64,000 bases of DNA, from contig NZ_BOSG01000003.1 in the NCBI RefSeq assembly GCF_018403225.1, positions 62,001 to 126,000 on the forward strand, written 5' to 3'. How positions within the stretch are numbered: the first letter of the stretch is position 1; each line of letters starts with the position of its first letter. The notes under the pieces were generated by a model, which searched no databases, was not told the DNA's origin, and saw nothing but the letters and a program-made list of their open reading frames with translations. The stretch is from Paenibacillus sp. J23TS9. GTDB lineage: Bacteria > Bacillota > Bacilli > Paenibacillales > Paenibacillaceae. Position numbers and translations under genes: made by a program. This document shows positions 8,169 through 18,153 of this stretch, piece by piece.

Positions 8169-11100
8169 ATGAAGAGGAAAATAAAACTTGTTATACCGCT
8201 CGTCATTGTTATAGTTCTTTTGGCATTGATTGTCCCCTATCGTTTGACGAAGGTGAATGCCGTCGAAGAACCGCCATATCAGGTCAATATTCTGGAAATC
8301 GTGGATCAAACGGACTACTCCGTTCTGAGGGACAAGCTAAAGAACGTTTCGAATGTAAAGGTGGACGTCATGCGTATGAAAACGTTCGTGGCCATGCGCG
8401 AAGATATCAGCGGCCAGTATGATGCGATTTATATTGCGAATGCGTATTTTACGGATGTGAAAGGTAAAGTGACCAGCACTAACTACAGCACAGACGGTGT
8501 AGCTCCTTTCAAAAAGAGCGGTGATACCACTAACCAAAAAGCAGCCCACCAAACCACCTCCGTCATGAACGACATCACGCAGTTAAAGGCTGACGAGATC
8601 AAAGAGAATTATATAAATAAGGGACTACCCGTCATCGTGCACGATAATGTGCTGCTGCAGAAGGCATCCTCTAGCGGAAAGCGGGTTCTGTATAAAACGT
8701 TTAAAGAGTATGAAAATTTCAAAGGTACCAAAGGCAATGTGTATTTGGTGAATGATACGGAGCTGAATCAACTCATTGACCAGATCAAAATATCGAGTTC
8801 GACCCTGTACCAGCAGCTCCACCAACGCCCAAGGATCCAGCTGACCTCGAAGCCTGACGATTACAATGGAACCTCCAGCAGCAGAACCTATAAAGCGGGG
8901 GACACCTTAACATTTAAGTTTAATGCCTACAATGTTCAGAACCTGAGTGACAACCGGATCACAGCCAAGCTGAATTTATCGGTGGACAAGGTGTTCAAAT
9001 ATACGGATGATAACCAGGTTGCCCTGAAAACGATCACGCAGGCATCCGGTAATGAACTTACTTATAACCTGCCCAAGGCATATTCCGGACTCCTCTACTG
9101 GAAGCTGGATGTCTCCAATTCAATTACAGGCCTGATCGATAGCCTAAGCGGAACCATCCGGTATCAGGATGAAAAAACCGTGGTAAGAGTTCTGCAGGTG
9201 ATGCCCGATTCAGGCAGCTCCAGCAGCTTGCTGTCGGGAAGCAACATGACTCAGTCCTATTTAAAAAGCGATGATTACGAGCTGAAAATAAATCCAATAA
9301 GCTTTAAAGCATTTAAAACCATGGTCGCCGAGAACACAAAAACAGCGTTAAACGGAAAATATGATATGGTCGTGTTCGGTTTTAAGGACAGCTACAACGA
9401 GGGTAGTTCTTTAGATGCCGGCACTGCCGGTGTGGTTCATGAATTCATCCAATCGGGACAAGGCGTCATGTTTACACATGATACGATTTATAAGAGCACA
9501 ACCAGCAGCAATCCATGGGTTGATCATTTCCAATCAGACACCGGACAGATTAATCCTGAAACCAACCTCGGACTCGGCAATCCCTTAAGCGGCACATCCA
9601 CCAAGGTTGTAAATACCGGTCTGCTGACGCAATTTCCATTCGATTTAAGCAAAACACCGGCATCCGGAAGCATAGGACAAATTGCAACCACGCATAATCA
9701 GTATTTCACACTGGATCTCGATGATGAAAACGTCGTGCCCTGGTACAACATCAATTCTACCGGCCGGGATGTCGACGACAGCTGGAACCATTACTATACC
9801 TATACCAAAGGCAACGTCACATACTCAGGCACAGGGCATACCAGTACAGGCTTCCCTAACTGGGAGCAGCGCCTGTTCGTCAATACGATGTATCGCGCGT
9901 TTATCGGGGCCAATCATGCTCCTGAAATTACGGTCATCAGTCCCAAGGAAAATGCAGTCATTCCGTCTTATCAAAAGATTCCTGTCAGTTATACGGTGAA
10001 TGATCTCGATTTGAAGGACCGCAATATTATGACGCAAGTCAAAATCCTTCAGAATGATCAAGTCATCAGTTCCTTTCCACTGGAGGAGGACAAAGTGCTT
10101 TCCGGCTCTACCATTTCGTATAACCTGGAGAATCCATTAAAAGATATCAAGGACGAGGGCCGGTTAAAGATTGTCATCACTGCGCATGACCTGCACGGCG
10201 CCCAGGCAGAACCCAAGATCATCAATATTATCGTCAAGAAGAGCAAAGACAGCCTCCAGGTAGACCGTTCTCTCCGTGAGGATCAGCGCGGCAAGGATAT
10301 TTTTACGGATGAAGCCCTGGATATCACCTACACAGTCAAACCGGTTGCCATCCCTACAGAACTCGGAACCATAGATCCCGCTAAAATGATTGTGACGGAT
10401 CTTCGTTTTAACGAGAAGCTGCCACCAAACCTTGAGGTTGGCGAGATCAAACTGGACAGCTCTAAAGGCAGCATCCAGAAGACCGGCTCGCTTAAAGAGG
10501 GCTATACGCTTACCGGAACCTTATCCAATGTAACGTACCTACTTTCGGAGGACGGCCAGAATTACATGACGAATCCTGAGGATTCGATTCAATTTATCGT
10601 TCCCGTGATACCTAAGGAAAAAGGAAACTATCTGCTGGACCAATCGACACTTGGCTTCAGGGATTTTGATGAACAGTCCAAGAAGGCGGCCTTCCCGGTC
10701 ATCTCATTCACAGCCAAAAAGAGACTGACCGAGCTATCAATCGGTAAAGAATATACGATTCTAAAAGGGACATCCATCGTACTTCCCGTCACTTACAAGC
10801 CGGAAGATGTGGATCCTAAATCGCTGGTATTCTCCTGGAGCAGTGCCGATCCGAAAATTGCTTCGGTCGATGATCAAGGAAAGGTAACCGGAAACAATGC
10901 AGGCACAACCACCGTAACGGTCCGGTCAACCGATGGAAGCCACTTGGAAGCCAGCGCAAAAATCACGGTGTTCGATCCTGTGCTTACGCTAAAAGCTCCT
11001 GAACAAATCAAAGTGAACCAAGCCGGGAAACTCCAAGCCATAATGGACCAGAAATATTTGCAAAATGTAAAGCTGACCTGGAAGTTCAGAGGTGCCGGCG

Positions 11101-11843
11101 ATGATATGAAGGCCGTGTTGATCGATTCGGGCGATGCATGGAGCCGTGACTTGAAAGGTATTGCCGTTGGTCCTGTGACGGTTGAAGTTACGCTGGAAGC
11201 CGTACTTGCGGGCTCGACAACCAAAGTTCAATCCGCCGCTTCGGCGCAGGTGATTATCATCAATCCCCTGGAGTCCATCTCCATCGACGGGGAATCCTCT
11301 GTTGTCATTGGCAAAACAATTGCTCTTAAGCCGGTTTTAAACCCTACCGATGCTGAAAATGTGCCACCTCTGGTATGGTCATTCAAGGGTGCCGATGACA
11401 GTAAATATGCTAAGTTGGAAGTAACGGCGGAAGGCGTAACGGTTACCGGCAAGCAAAAAGGCACAGTTACCGTTCAATTGAAGGTGGGCAATCTCGTTGC
11501 CGAGCATGCAGTGGTGATTAAGCAGTCACTTACCGGACTGCAGCTGCCATACAGCCTGACCATCTATGAGGGCGATCTTTTCGATCTGACGACCAAGCTG
11601 GCCATGCTGCCTCATGGCGGTGTCGTACCCGATCAAGTTAAAAGCGGCCTGATATGGGTAAGCAATAATACCAACAATGTTACGGTTATTCCAAGCGGAG
11701 CCCATGCGGGAACTATTACCGGCCAGCATGTGGGACAGGCCATTGTCACTGTGACGTTCAAAGACGATCCGAATATTAAAGCCGAGATTATTATCGAGGT
11801 GAAGAAGAAGTCAGCCGGGGCAACCGGTAACGACCGTTACTAG
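8169..11843 (+). CDS. Large DUF5057-type surface protein with Ig-like domains
   Basis: The 1224-residue protein starts with a basic stretch and one hydrophobic segment (about 5-25), serving as signal peptide or anchor. Residues about 40-580 look like the DUF5057 region, including the YDMVVFGF and FIQSGQGVMFTHDT parts. An Ig/cadherin-like domain follows at about 590-690. At least three bacterial Ig-like domains of BIG2 type follow at about 855-1210; the first has ASVDDQGKVTGNNAGTTTVT. No LPXTG, SLH or other wall anchor is visible. AGGAGG lies 6 bases before the ATG. It is the only large plus-strand gene here and sits convergent to the minor-pilin genes and divergent from pilB. A role as a pilus-associated adhesin is inference from position; no biochemical function is claimed. 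Confidence 0.85.
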   Translation: MKRKIKLVIPLVIVIVLLALIVPYRLTKVNAVEEPPYQVNILEIVDQTDYSVLRDKLKNVSNVKVDVMRMKTFVAMREDISGQYDAIYIANAYFTDVKGKVTSTNYSTDGVAPFKKSGDTTNQKAAHQTTSVMNDITQLKADEIKENYINKGLPVIVHDNVLLQKASSSGKRVLYKTFKEYENFKGTKGNVYLVNDTELNQLIDQIKISSSTLYQQLHQRPRIQLTSKPDDYNGTSSSRTYKAGDTLTFKFNAYNVQNLSDNRITAKLNLSVDKVFKYTDDNQVALKTITQASGNELTYNLPKAYSGLLYWKLDVSNSITGLIDSLSGTIRYQDEKTVVRVLQVMPDSGSSSSLLSGSNMTQSYLKSDDYELKINPISFKAFKTMVAENTKTALNGKYDMVVFGFKDSYNEGSSLDAGTAGVVHEFIQSGQGVMFTHDTIYKSTTSSNPWVDHFQSDTGQINPETNLGLGNPLSGTSTKVVNTGLLTQFPFDLSKTPASGSIGQIATTHNQYFTLDLDDENVVPWYNINSTGRDVDDSWNHYYTYTKGNVTYSGTGHTSTGFPNWEQRLFVNTMYRAFIGANHAPEITVISPKENAVIPSYQKIPVSYTVNDLDLKDRNIMTQVKILQNDQVISSFPLEEDKVLSGSTISYNLENPLKDIKDEGRLKIVITAHDLHGAQAEPKIINIIVKKSKDSLQVDRSLREDQRGKDIFTDEALDITYTVKPVAIPTELGTIDPAKMIVTDLRFNEKLPPNLEVGEIKLDSSKGSIQKTGSLKEGYTLTGTLSNVTYLLSEDGQNYMTNPEDSIQFIVPVIPKEKGNYLLDQSTLGFRDFDEQSKKAAFPVISFTAKKRLTELSIGKEYTILKGTSIVLPVTYKPEDVDPKSLVFSWSSADPKIASVDDQGKVTGNNAGTTTVTVRSTDGSHLEASAKITVFDPVLTLKAPEQIKVNQAGKLQAIMDQKYLQNVKLTWKFRGAGDDMKAVLIDSGDAWSRDLKGIAVGPVTVEVTLEAVLAGSTTKVQSAASAQVIIINPLESISIDGESSVVIGKTIALKPVLNPTDAENVPPLVWSFKGADDSKYAKLEVTAEGVTVTGKQKGTVTVQLKVGNLVAEHAVVIKQSLTGLQLPYSLTIYEGDLFDLTTKLAMLPHGGVVPDQVKSGLIWVSNNTNNVTVIPSGAHAGTITGQHVGQAIVTVTFKDDPNIKAEIIIEVKKKSAGATGNDRY

Positions 11844-11859
11844 GCTCCTGAAGCTGAAG

Positions 11860-11889
11860 AAAGGACCGCTGGAATTCCAGCGGTCCTTT
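11860..11889 (+). terminator. Terminator of the DUF5057 gene
   Basis: A perfect 30-bp palindrome (arms AAAGGACCGCTGGAA and its complement) is followed by CTTTGTATTTTTTT. It lies just after the stop codon and could also block convergent transcription. Confidence 0.9.
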
Positions 11890-11942
11890 CTTTGTATTTT
11901 TTTAAAGCAGCATGGTCTTACTTTTGATGGAAAGGCAGGCTT

Positions 11943-13742
11943 CTACGACTCCAGCTTCAAGCTGCCGATCCGGACACTGATTTTGCTGACCCTTGGGAGC
12001 CCGATATACTGATGCTTGAACACATCACCGTTATATTCCACGCTGAATCGCGCAGTCTGTTGCTCACCGACCTGCTGCTCGAAAACGAGTGGATCGGAAG
12101 ATCCGGACGGCCCGTCCGCCCTACCGCGCATGGCATTAATGGTCAAATCGCCTTTGGCGAAGAAGCCTCCTTTTAAGTGAAAGGTAGATCCGACACCGTA
12201 GAGCTCGGCTTTATCATCCGTATAAAAGAAAGCACTCAGAATGGTTGGTCTCTCCGTATTCTTAAACGCGTCCACCCTATAGATTTCGATCGGGCCCTTG
12301 CCGATCAGCACCAATTCTTTTCCGTTCAGACCTTGAATGCTTGCATCCACAATTTCGGTTTTGCCTAACGTAAAAACCGTCGAGTCGAAATGAACGTTAC
12401 CATTGATCGCAATATTGCCCGTCACCAGGATATTTCCGGCGATACCGATATCTCCTGCGAACCGTGCGTCAATATTCAAATTCCCATTTACGATCAACCA
12501 GTTGGTTTTGCCGCTTCCCTGTGATGTATTGATTTTCAGGCTTTGCAGCATACTGCCATCCACCGTTAAATCCCCTCTAAAAATGGCAGATTGGTTTAAG
12601 TCGGTCAACTGCGCTACAAGCTTATTTAGTGCTTCTTTATAAACCGCGAGTTTTACTTTGTACTCTTCTATATCCGCATTGTACTTTGTAATCTCTTCTT
12701 CGGATGCGCCCTCCCCCGGTATAGGAGGATAGGCTGGCTCTTCGGGCATTTCAAGCTGCAAAAACGGAGCGTTGCCATTACCGTTGCCGTCTGATTTATA
12801 CTGGTCGTCATACCACTGCACAAGCGCCTTGCCGCTGTCTTTAGCGTTTGGTTGTAATGAATTCGGATCAAGCGCTTCCCTAGCCTTGTCATTAAACGAT
12901 TCTTCCACATTCATGCTGACGAATTTACTCAGCGGTTTGATTCTGAGGTTCTTCGCAGGGTCGAATGCTGATCCAAGAGGCTTCTCGCAGCCTCCTGCCT
13001 GAAATGGAGACTTGCCAATCCCCTGGTCAAAGCAGCCCACCTTTTTGAGCGACTGAATATGCGCCTCCCCGTCTTCCTGCCCCCCTGTTCCTTCAGGAAG
13101 CAGCACCGGGAAGAGCGTTGGAGCATCATACGCATTGCCATGTGTATAATGCGCTGTATTGGACAACAGCAGATTTTGACCGGCATAAATATTCCCCTTC
13201 ATGTCAGGCGATCCGTTCAGGATAAGGTCTCCTTCGGATCCCAGGGCATACCGGAGAAAATCCGGGAACGTATCAATGACAATCTCCCGGCTAAGCTTCC
13301 GTTTTACACCGTTCACGACAGCTTCGGATCTCAGCGTAATCGGGTACTCCGTGGCAGAGGTGGATGACTTGTTATATTTGATTTCCGTAATTTTTGCCGA
13401 AACCTTATCCACACCGTTCGCACCCAGCTCAGAACCCAGCGTCAACTGGCCCGCTTTAATCTTTTCTTCTAGCTCACTCATATAATTCCGGATGACACCA
13501 TCCAGCTTTTCCGGCTCAATATTTTTCGAATCCAGCTCCGAGAAAATATAGCTCGCTCCTTCATCCAGCGCTTTCTCGGCCAAATGCAAGCTTTGCACGT
13601 CATTCTCCCGCGTCTGCGTACGCTGGGCACCTCCGATTGCTGCCGCTACAACAGCCGTTCCCAGGATCGTCAGCAGCAGCGCCATGAACAGAACCATGAC
13701 CAGAGCAGAGCCGTGTTCATCACGAAAGCGAATTTTCCTCAT
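11943..13742 (-). CDS. PilX-like prepilin-type protein with beta-solenoid-like region
   Basis: About 599 residues from the ATG at 13742 (GGAGG 8 bases upstream); a GTG five codons earlier overlaps that site and is less likely. The N-terminus has a charged leader, GSALVMVLFMALLLTILG and a long hydrophobic helix, then the AEKALDEGA helix typical of PilX-type minor pilins. A middle part (about 330-400) is Pro/Glu/Lys-rich and coiled-coil-like. Residues about 415-475 repeat a GN(I/L)x(V/I)xG(N) pattern (for example ITGNIAINGNVHF-like runs), suggesting a bactofilin-like beta-solenoid. It is far longer than ordinary PilX (under 200 aa), so the solenoid and tail are probably a large exposed head. 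It is last in a three-gene run of prepilin-like genes. Confidence 0.75.
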   Translation of the reverse strand: MRKIRFRDEHGSALVMVLFMALLLTILGTAVVAAAIGGAQRTQTRENDVQSLHLAEKALDEGASYIFSELDSKNIEPEKLDGVIRNYMSELEEKIKAGQLTLGSELGANGVDKVSAKITEIKYNKSSTSATEYPITLRSEAVVNGVKRKLSREIVIDTFPDFLRYALGSEGDLILNGSPDMKGNIYAGQNLLLSNTAHYTHGNAYDAPTLFPVLLPEGTGGQEDGEAHIQSLKKVGCFDQGIGKSPFQAGGCEKPLGSAFDPAKNLRIKPLSKFVSMNVEESFNDKAREALDPNSLQPNAKDSGKALVQWYDDQYKSDGNGNGNAPFLQLEMPEEPAYPPIPGEGASEEEITKYNADIEEYKVKLAVYKEALNKLVAQLTDLNQSAIFRGDLTVDGSMLQSLKINTSQGSGKTNWLIVNGNLNIDARFAGDIGIAGNILVTGNIAINGNVHFDSTVFTLGKTEIVDASIQGLNGKELVLIGKGPIEIYRVDAFKNTERPTILSAFFYTDDKAELYGVGSTFHLKGGFFAKGDLTINAMRGRADGPSGSSDPLVFEQQVGEQQTARFSVEYNGDVFKHQYIGLPRVSKISVRIGSLKLES

Positions 13743-13786
13743 CACCATGACCTCCACTTTCGACTATTAAAAAGTGACTGTATACA

Positions 13787-14350
13787 CTAGAATCCAAAAC
13801 GGCTTTGCATATTTAGCTTATATGGCCGGTTCTCGTATATCTGCTCCAGCTCCAGGGATATGGAGAGTGTACCGCTTTGGCATAACGACAGTCCGCTGCA
13901 ATCCACAGTCAAAGAAGATTGGTCCGTCAGAGCAGAGTCCAAGTTACGTGTCGCTTCAGCACCGATCGTTTCCACAATGGCATCCGGGTCTGCATCTGCA
14001 TTCGAGCCTTGATCATGATATTGCTCGATAGACACTTTACCATCCGCAAATTGAATGACATGGGCCTGCTTCCCGCTTTTGCGCAAAACAACCGATGTCG
14101 TGCTGCCTGATATTTTGGGCTCGATGGAATCCGGCGAATACGTGTACAGCTCTGTAATGACTGCCGACATGATCAAATCCGCTTCATCCCGCAGTGAATT
14201 TTCAATGGAGATTTTATGATAGCTTCGCATTCCGAAGATGGTCAGTGAATATACCAGACCCAGCACCAAGGCCATGACAGCCAGCGTCGCGATCATCTCC
14301 AGCAGCGTAAAGCCCTCCTCCCGCCGGAAGCGTTTAACGAAGTTGTTCAT
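13787..14350 (-). CDS. Type IV pilin-like minor pilin (PulG/PilW type)
   Basis: About 187 residues from the ATG at 14350, chosen because GGAGGG lies 11 bases upstream. The peptidase motif EEG-FTLLEMIATLAVMAL is followed by a hydrophobic helix and a globular domain with few conserved features. There is a Cys pair near the C-terminus (CSGLSLC) that could form a disulfide. The start overlaps the end of the upstream prepilin gene by 17 bases, so the two are probably coupled. Position between a PilV-like and a PilX-like gene suggests the PilW slot of a minor-pilin priming complex; this is inference. Confidence 0.8.
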   Translation of the reverse strand: MNNFVKRFRREEGFTLLEMIATLAVMALVLGLVYSLTIFGMRSYHKISIENSLRDEADLIMSAVITELYTYSPDSIEPKISGSTTSVVLRKSGKQAHVIQFADGKVSIEQYHDQGSNADADPDAIVETIGAEATRNLDSALTDQSSLTVDCSGLSLCQSGTLSISLELEQIYENRPYKLNMQSRFGF

Positions 14351-14882
14351 TCGTAATATATCCCTCCACGACACTATCGGTTTGATGGCCGCCAGGTCCG
14401 CCTGCTCCACGGATCACGACTTTGACAGGAATCAGGTCTTTACTCATCTTTTGCTTTTGTGAATCTGAGAGCATCTGCTGATGCAAGTCCGCCTCGTATT
14501 CGACGTCGATCTCATACGCAACGTTATTAATCGTAGGATGGAGTACAGCAGCAAGCGTAGCAGCGTCGGTATCCGGAAAAATATTGCTGTATGTACCGGG
14601 TGAAGCTTCAGCCGCACTGCCGAGAATCGCGGGATGCTCTTCTCCGAATTTCTCCGCATGATAAAACTCATGTAATTTCCCGTAATCCTGCTTCTGCATA
14701 AACACGAGCGCATTGCGCGCCAAGTTGATCATCACGGTCTTGTTTTGATTGGATTTGGAATACGATAATGCATTACTGAAATAGGAGGCAAGAACTATAG
14801 ATACGATAGAAAAGATCACAATTGCCGCCAGAACCTCTACCAAAGTAAAACCTTTTTCCTGCTTTGAGACGGTTTTAAACAC
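14334..14882 (-). CDS. Type IV pilin-like minor pilin (PilV type)
   Basis: 182 residues from a GTG at 14882 with AAGGAGA about 10 bases upstream. The leader is short and basic, with the peptidase site KG-FTLVEVLAAIVIFSIV and the mature Glu5, then a helix and a soluble domain. It is first of three overlapping or closely spaced prepilin-like genes. The motif matches the PilV/GspI-type N-terminal methylation family; the globular part was not recognised. Upstream lies a 120-bp spacer and then the argH terminator, so transcription probably starts there. Confidence 0.8.
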   Translation of the reverse strand: MFKTVSKQEKGFTLVEVLAAIVIFSIVSIVLASYFSNALSYSKSNQNKTVMINLARNALVFMQKQDYGKLHEFYHAEKFGEEHPAILGSAAEASPGTYSNIFPDTDAATLAAVLHPTINNVAYEIDVEYEADLHQQMLSDSQKQKMSKDLIPVKVVIRGAGGPGGHQTDSVVEGYITNEQLR

Positions 14883-15000
14883 CTCTGCCGACTCTCCTTC
14901 GCGTGACCTTCATATAAATAGCTAAAAATGGATAATATGTACTATTTCATTATATGCTTTGTCCTCTTTGGTCAGCAATCCCCAACTATGAAAATACAGC

Positions 15001-15038
15001 AAAAAAGCCGGTAGAATCAGAGATTCCAAGACCGGCTT
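15001..15038 (-). terminator. Terminator after argH
   Basis: AAGCCGGT and ACCGGCTT arms with an inner GAATC/GATTC pairing, followed on the minus strand by a run of six T. It ends the arginine cluster. Confidence 0.88.
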
Positions 15039-15084
15039 CATCATTATCAAACATAGTTCATATGAACTATTTTAGCTAAAAATC

Positions 15085-16488
15085 TTATTGATGCTCTTCA
15101 AGCCAGTGCACTGTCATCTGCATCAGCACTTCACTGCGCTTGACGGCATTTGCCACCTGGTCTGTTGCTGTACCGCCGTATACGTTACGGGCGTTGACCA
15201 CGGTCTCCGGCTGAAGTACTTCGTAAATCGCTTCGTCGAACAGATCTGAAAACTGCGTGAACTCATCCATCGTCAGATCGAGCAAGTACTTGCCGTTCTG
15301 AATGCAGTAAAGCACCGTTTTCCCGATAACTTCATGCGCCTGGCGGAACGGAAGGCCTTTGCCCACGAGGAAGTCGGCGATATCCGTTGCATTGGAAAAG
15401 TCTTTGTTCACAGCCTCGCGCATTCGCGATTTGTTCACCTTCATGGTGGCAATCATCGGTGCGAACAGCTGCAGCGCACCTTCAAGCGTCGCTACGGTGT
15501 CGAACATGCCCTCTTTGTCTTCCTGCATATCCTTGTTGTAGGCCAGCGGCAGGGATTTCAGCACTGTAAGCAGACCCATCAGATTGCCATAGACACGGCC
15601 TGTTTTGCCGCGAACCAGCTCTGGCACATCCGGATTCTTCTTCTGCGGCATGATGCTGCTGCCTGTGCAGAACGCGTCGTCCAGCTCGATGAAGTTAAAC
15701 TCAGTACTGCTCCACAGCACCAGTTCTTCCGACAGGCGGGAGAGATGCATCATGATGATCGAAGCGTCAGACAGGAACTCAACGATAAAATCACGATCGC
15801 TGACGGCATCCAGGCTATTTTCATAGACGCGGTCAAACTGCAGCTGCTCTGCCACGAAATGGCGGTCAATCGGGAACGTTGTTCCTGCCAAGGCACCCGC
15901 CCCGAGCGGAAGCACGTTAATACGCTTGTAGCTGTCCATCAGACGCTCAATATCACGCTGGAACATCGAAACGTACGCCATCAAGTGATGGGCGAACAGA
16001 ATCGGCTGTGCCCGCTGCAGATGCGTGTAGCCAGGCACGATCGTATCCAGGTTATCTCTGGCTTGTCCCACCAAGGATTTTTGCAGCTCATGCAGCATGC
16101 CCGACAGCTCGACCACGCGTTTGCGCAGATATAGATGCATATCCGTTGCTACTTGGTCATTGCGGCTGCGTCCAGTATGCAGCTTCCCGCCAACCGGACC
16201 GATCTCGGCAATGAGGTTTTTTTCCACGTTCATATGAATATCTTCATCCGAAACCGAGAACTCGATTTCATTATTATGGATCTTATCCAGCACTTTGTTC
16301 AGACCGGCTTTGATGGTTTCAACATCCTCCTGCGGCAAAATCCCGCATTTGCCCAGCATCGTTACATGTGCAAGACTTCCTTGAATGTCTTCCTCTGCAA
16401 GCGCCTGGTCAAACCCGATGGATGCAGTATACTCGTCCACCAAATGGTTGGTCTGCTTCGTAAAGCGCCCTCCCCACAGTTTACTCAC
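15085..16488 (-). CDS. argH: Argininosuccinate lyase
   Basis: 467 residues, the usual family length. It splits argininosuccinate to arginine and fumarate, the last step of arginine synthesis. The fumarase/aspartase superfamily signature [12 protein letters not shown] is present at about 280, with catalytic Ser in that loop, and the N-terminal LWGGRF motif is at the start. The start is GTG at 16488 with GAGGAGAG 7 bases upstream. It follows argG by 93 bases on the same strand. Confidence 0.98.
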   Translation of the reverse strand: MSKLWGGRFTKQTNHLVDEYTASIGFDQALAEEDIQGSLAHVTMLGKCGILPQEDVETIKAGLNKVLDKIHNNEIEFSVSDEDIHMNVEKNLIAEIGPVGGKLHTGRSRNDQVATDMHLYLRKRVVELSGMLHELQKSLVGQARDNLDTIVPGYTHLQRAQPILFAHHLMAYVSMFQRDIERLMDSYKRINVLPLGAGALAGTTFPIDRHFVAEQLQFDRVYENSLDAVSDRDFIVEFLSDASIIMMHLSRLSEELVLWSSTEFNFIELDDAFCTGSSIMPQKKNPDVPELVRGKTGRVYGNLMGLLTVLKSLPLAYNKDMQEDKEGMFDTVATLEGALQLFAPMIATMKVNKSRMREAVNKDFSNATDIADFLVGKGLPFRQAHEVIGKTVLYCIQNGKYLLDLTMDEFTQFSDLFDEAIYEVLQPETVVNARNVYGGTATDQVANAVKRSEVLMQMTVHWLEEHQ

Positions 16489-16581
16489 TTATGTTCTCTC
16501 CTCTCTGACGGCAGAGGGCCGTCCCTCCTCACCTGGAAAAGGAACGGCCGCCAATGCCTTGCCGCTGCGCGGTTCAATCAT

Positions 16582-17814
16582 TTATTGGTTCTGTTCTACG
16601 CCAGTGCTTACTTTAAGACGAAGTGCGTTCAAGCGGATAAAGCCCGTTGCATCCCCTTGATCGTATGCTTGCGTCGGATCGGCTTCCATTGTGGCAATAT
16701 CCGGATTGTACAAGCTTACCGGACTCTTCACGCCTGCGGCGATAATGTTGCCTTTATACAGCTTCACGCGAACCGTGCCCGATACGTTCTTTTGGCTTTC
16801 GGTTACCAGCGCCTGCACAGCCAGACGTTCCGGAGCAAACCAGAAGCCGTTGTACACGAGGGTACTGTAACGGGTAATCAGGCTGTCACGCAGGTTCATG
16901 ACTTCGCGGTCCATCGTGATGGATTCCATTTTGCGGTGAGCGGTGAACAGGATTGTGCCGCCCGGCGTTTCATACACACCACGGCTCTTCATGCCGACAA
17001 AGCGGTTTTCCACCATGTCCACGCGTCCGATGCCATGCTTGCCGCCCAGCTCATTCAGCTTTTCCATGACTTGCAGCGGGTTCAGCTTTTCGCCGTTCAG
17101 CGCAACGCAGTTACCTTGTGCGAATTCGAGATCAAGGTATTCCGCTTCATCCGGAGCATCCTCAGGGGACGCGCTCAGCAGGAACATTTCTTTATTTTCA
17201 GGTGCGCTTGCGTCAAACCAAGGATCTTCCAGCACGCCGCTCTCATAGCTGATATGCAGCAGGTTGCGGTCCATGGAATAAGGCTTGGCTGCAGAAGCTG
17301 TAACCGGAATGCCGTGCTTTTCGGCAAAAGCGATCATCTCAGCGCGGCCCGGGAAGTCGTTACGGAACTCTTCAAGGCGCCATGGCGCGATGACATCGAT
17401 ATCCGGAGCGAGTGCGGCTACGCCCAGTTCGAAGCGAACCTGGTCATTCCCTTTACCGGTTGCCCCGTGGGCAATGGCTGTTGCGCCTTCAGCACGCGCA
17501 ATCTCAACCATACGCTTAGCGATCAACGGGCGTGCAATACTGGTGCCGAGCAGGTACTGGCCTTCATACAGCGCGCCTGCCTGGAACATCGGATAAATAA
17601 AGTCCTTCGCGAATTCATCGCGCAGATCATCGATGTATACTTTGGAAGCGCCTGTTGCCAGTGCTTTTTCCTCAAGGCCGTCGAGTTCTTCCTTTTGTCC
17701 GATATCCGCTGTAAAAGCGATGATTTCCGCATCATAGGTTTCTTTGAGCCATTTGAGAATAATAGATGTGTCCAGGCCGCCGGAGTAGGCGAGCACGATT
17801 TTTTCTTTTGCCAT
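16582..17814 (-). CDS. argG: Argininosuccinate synthase
   Basis: 410 residues. It joins citrulline and aspartate at the cost of ATP to give argininosuccinate. The N-type ATP pyrophosphatase P-loop AYSGGLDTS is at about 9-17, and the citrulline/aspartate-binding [12 protein letters not shown] stretch follows at about 117-128. Start ATG with AAGGAAG upstream. The 500-bp spacer before it contains a dispersed repeat, so argG-argH may be transcribed from a separate promoter (a TATAAT is visible at 17852-17857, without a clear -35). Confidence 0.98.
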   Translation of the reverse strand: MAKEKIVLAYSGGLDTSIILKWLKETYDAEIIAFTADIGQKEELDGLEEKALATGASKVYIDDLRDEFAKDFIYPMFQAGALYEGQYLLGTSIARPLIAKRMVEIARAEGATAIAHGATGKGNDQVRFELGVAALAPDIDVIAPWRLEEFRNDFPGRAEMIAFAEKHGIPVTASAAKPYSMDRNLLHISYESGVLEDPWFDASAPENKEMFLLSASPEDAPDEAEYLDLEFAQGNCVALNGEKLNPLQVMEKLNELGGKHGIGRVDMVENRFVGMKSRGVYETPGGTILFTAHRKMESITMDREVMNLRDSLITRYSTLVYNGFWFAPERLAVQALVTESQKNVSGTVRVKLYKGNIIAAGVKSPVSLYNPDIATMEADPTQAYDQGDATGFIRLNALRLKVSTGVEQNQ

Positions 17815-17851
17815 GTGTTGAACTTCCTTTCTTTTTACGCTTCGTAGTTCA

Positions 17852-17857
17852 ATTATA
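17852..17857 (-). promoter_or_regulatory. Possible -10 box for argG-argH
   Basis: TATAAT on the minus strand 38 bases before argG. Just upstream is a small inverted repeat (ATCCC-ATTC-GGGAT). No good -35 is visible, so it may depend on an activator or be chance. Confidence 0.35.
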
Positions 17858-17954
17858 TCCCATTCGGGATGGTTAGGTTGAAATGAAAATAATTCTCTGA
17901 TTCTAAATCTCTGATTCGTGCGGATGCGCCGCTGCAGTGACTTATCGTTCGTCG

Positions 17955-18137
17955 GGTGTGACCGCTCCGGATACGGATCGTTCTTCCGATCGCTGTTGTT
18001 CCCGAATTTCTTTATTTAACTTTTAAAAGGTAGAAATTCGGGAACAAAGCTTATGCTTACGGTGCTAGCTTTCCTACGGAAAGCTTTTAGGCGACCGCTA
18101 CCGCTTCTTCAGATCGATTCCGTCCCCTCCGCTGCTG
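17955..18137. repeat. Dispersed structured repeat, copy 2 (long form)
   Basis: Contains in order: a small hairpin GATCG-TTCTTC-CGATC; a 12-bp perfect stem TTCCCGAATTTC with GAAATTCGGGAA around an AT-rich loop; AAGCTTATGCTTACGG; a perfect hairpin AGCTTTCC-TAC-GGAAAGCT; and CGCTACCGCTTCTTCAG with the right end CGATTCCGTCC. The two ends are imperfect inverted repeats of each other (ACGGATCG and CGATTCCGT). It sits in the argF-argG spacer. Confidence 0.9.
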
Positions 18138-18153
18138 CGTGGCTTATCCTATA

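Noticed and set aside
16135..17847. 570-codon open frame antisense to argG/argH
   Set aside because: Spans two certain genes and their spacer on the other strand; a composition artefact.
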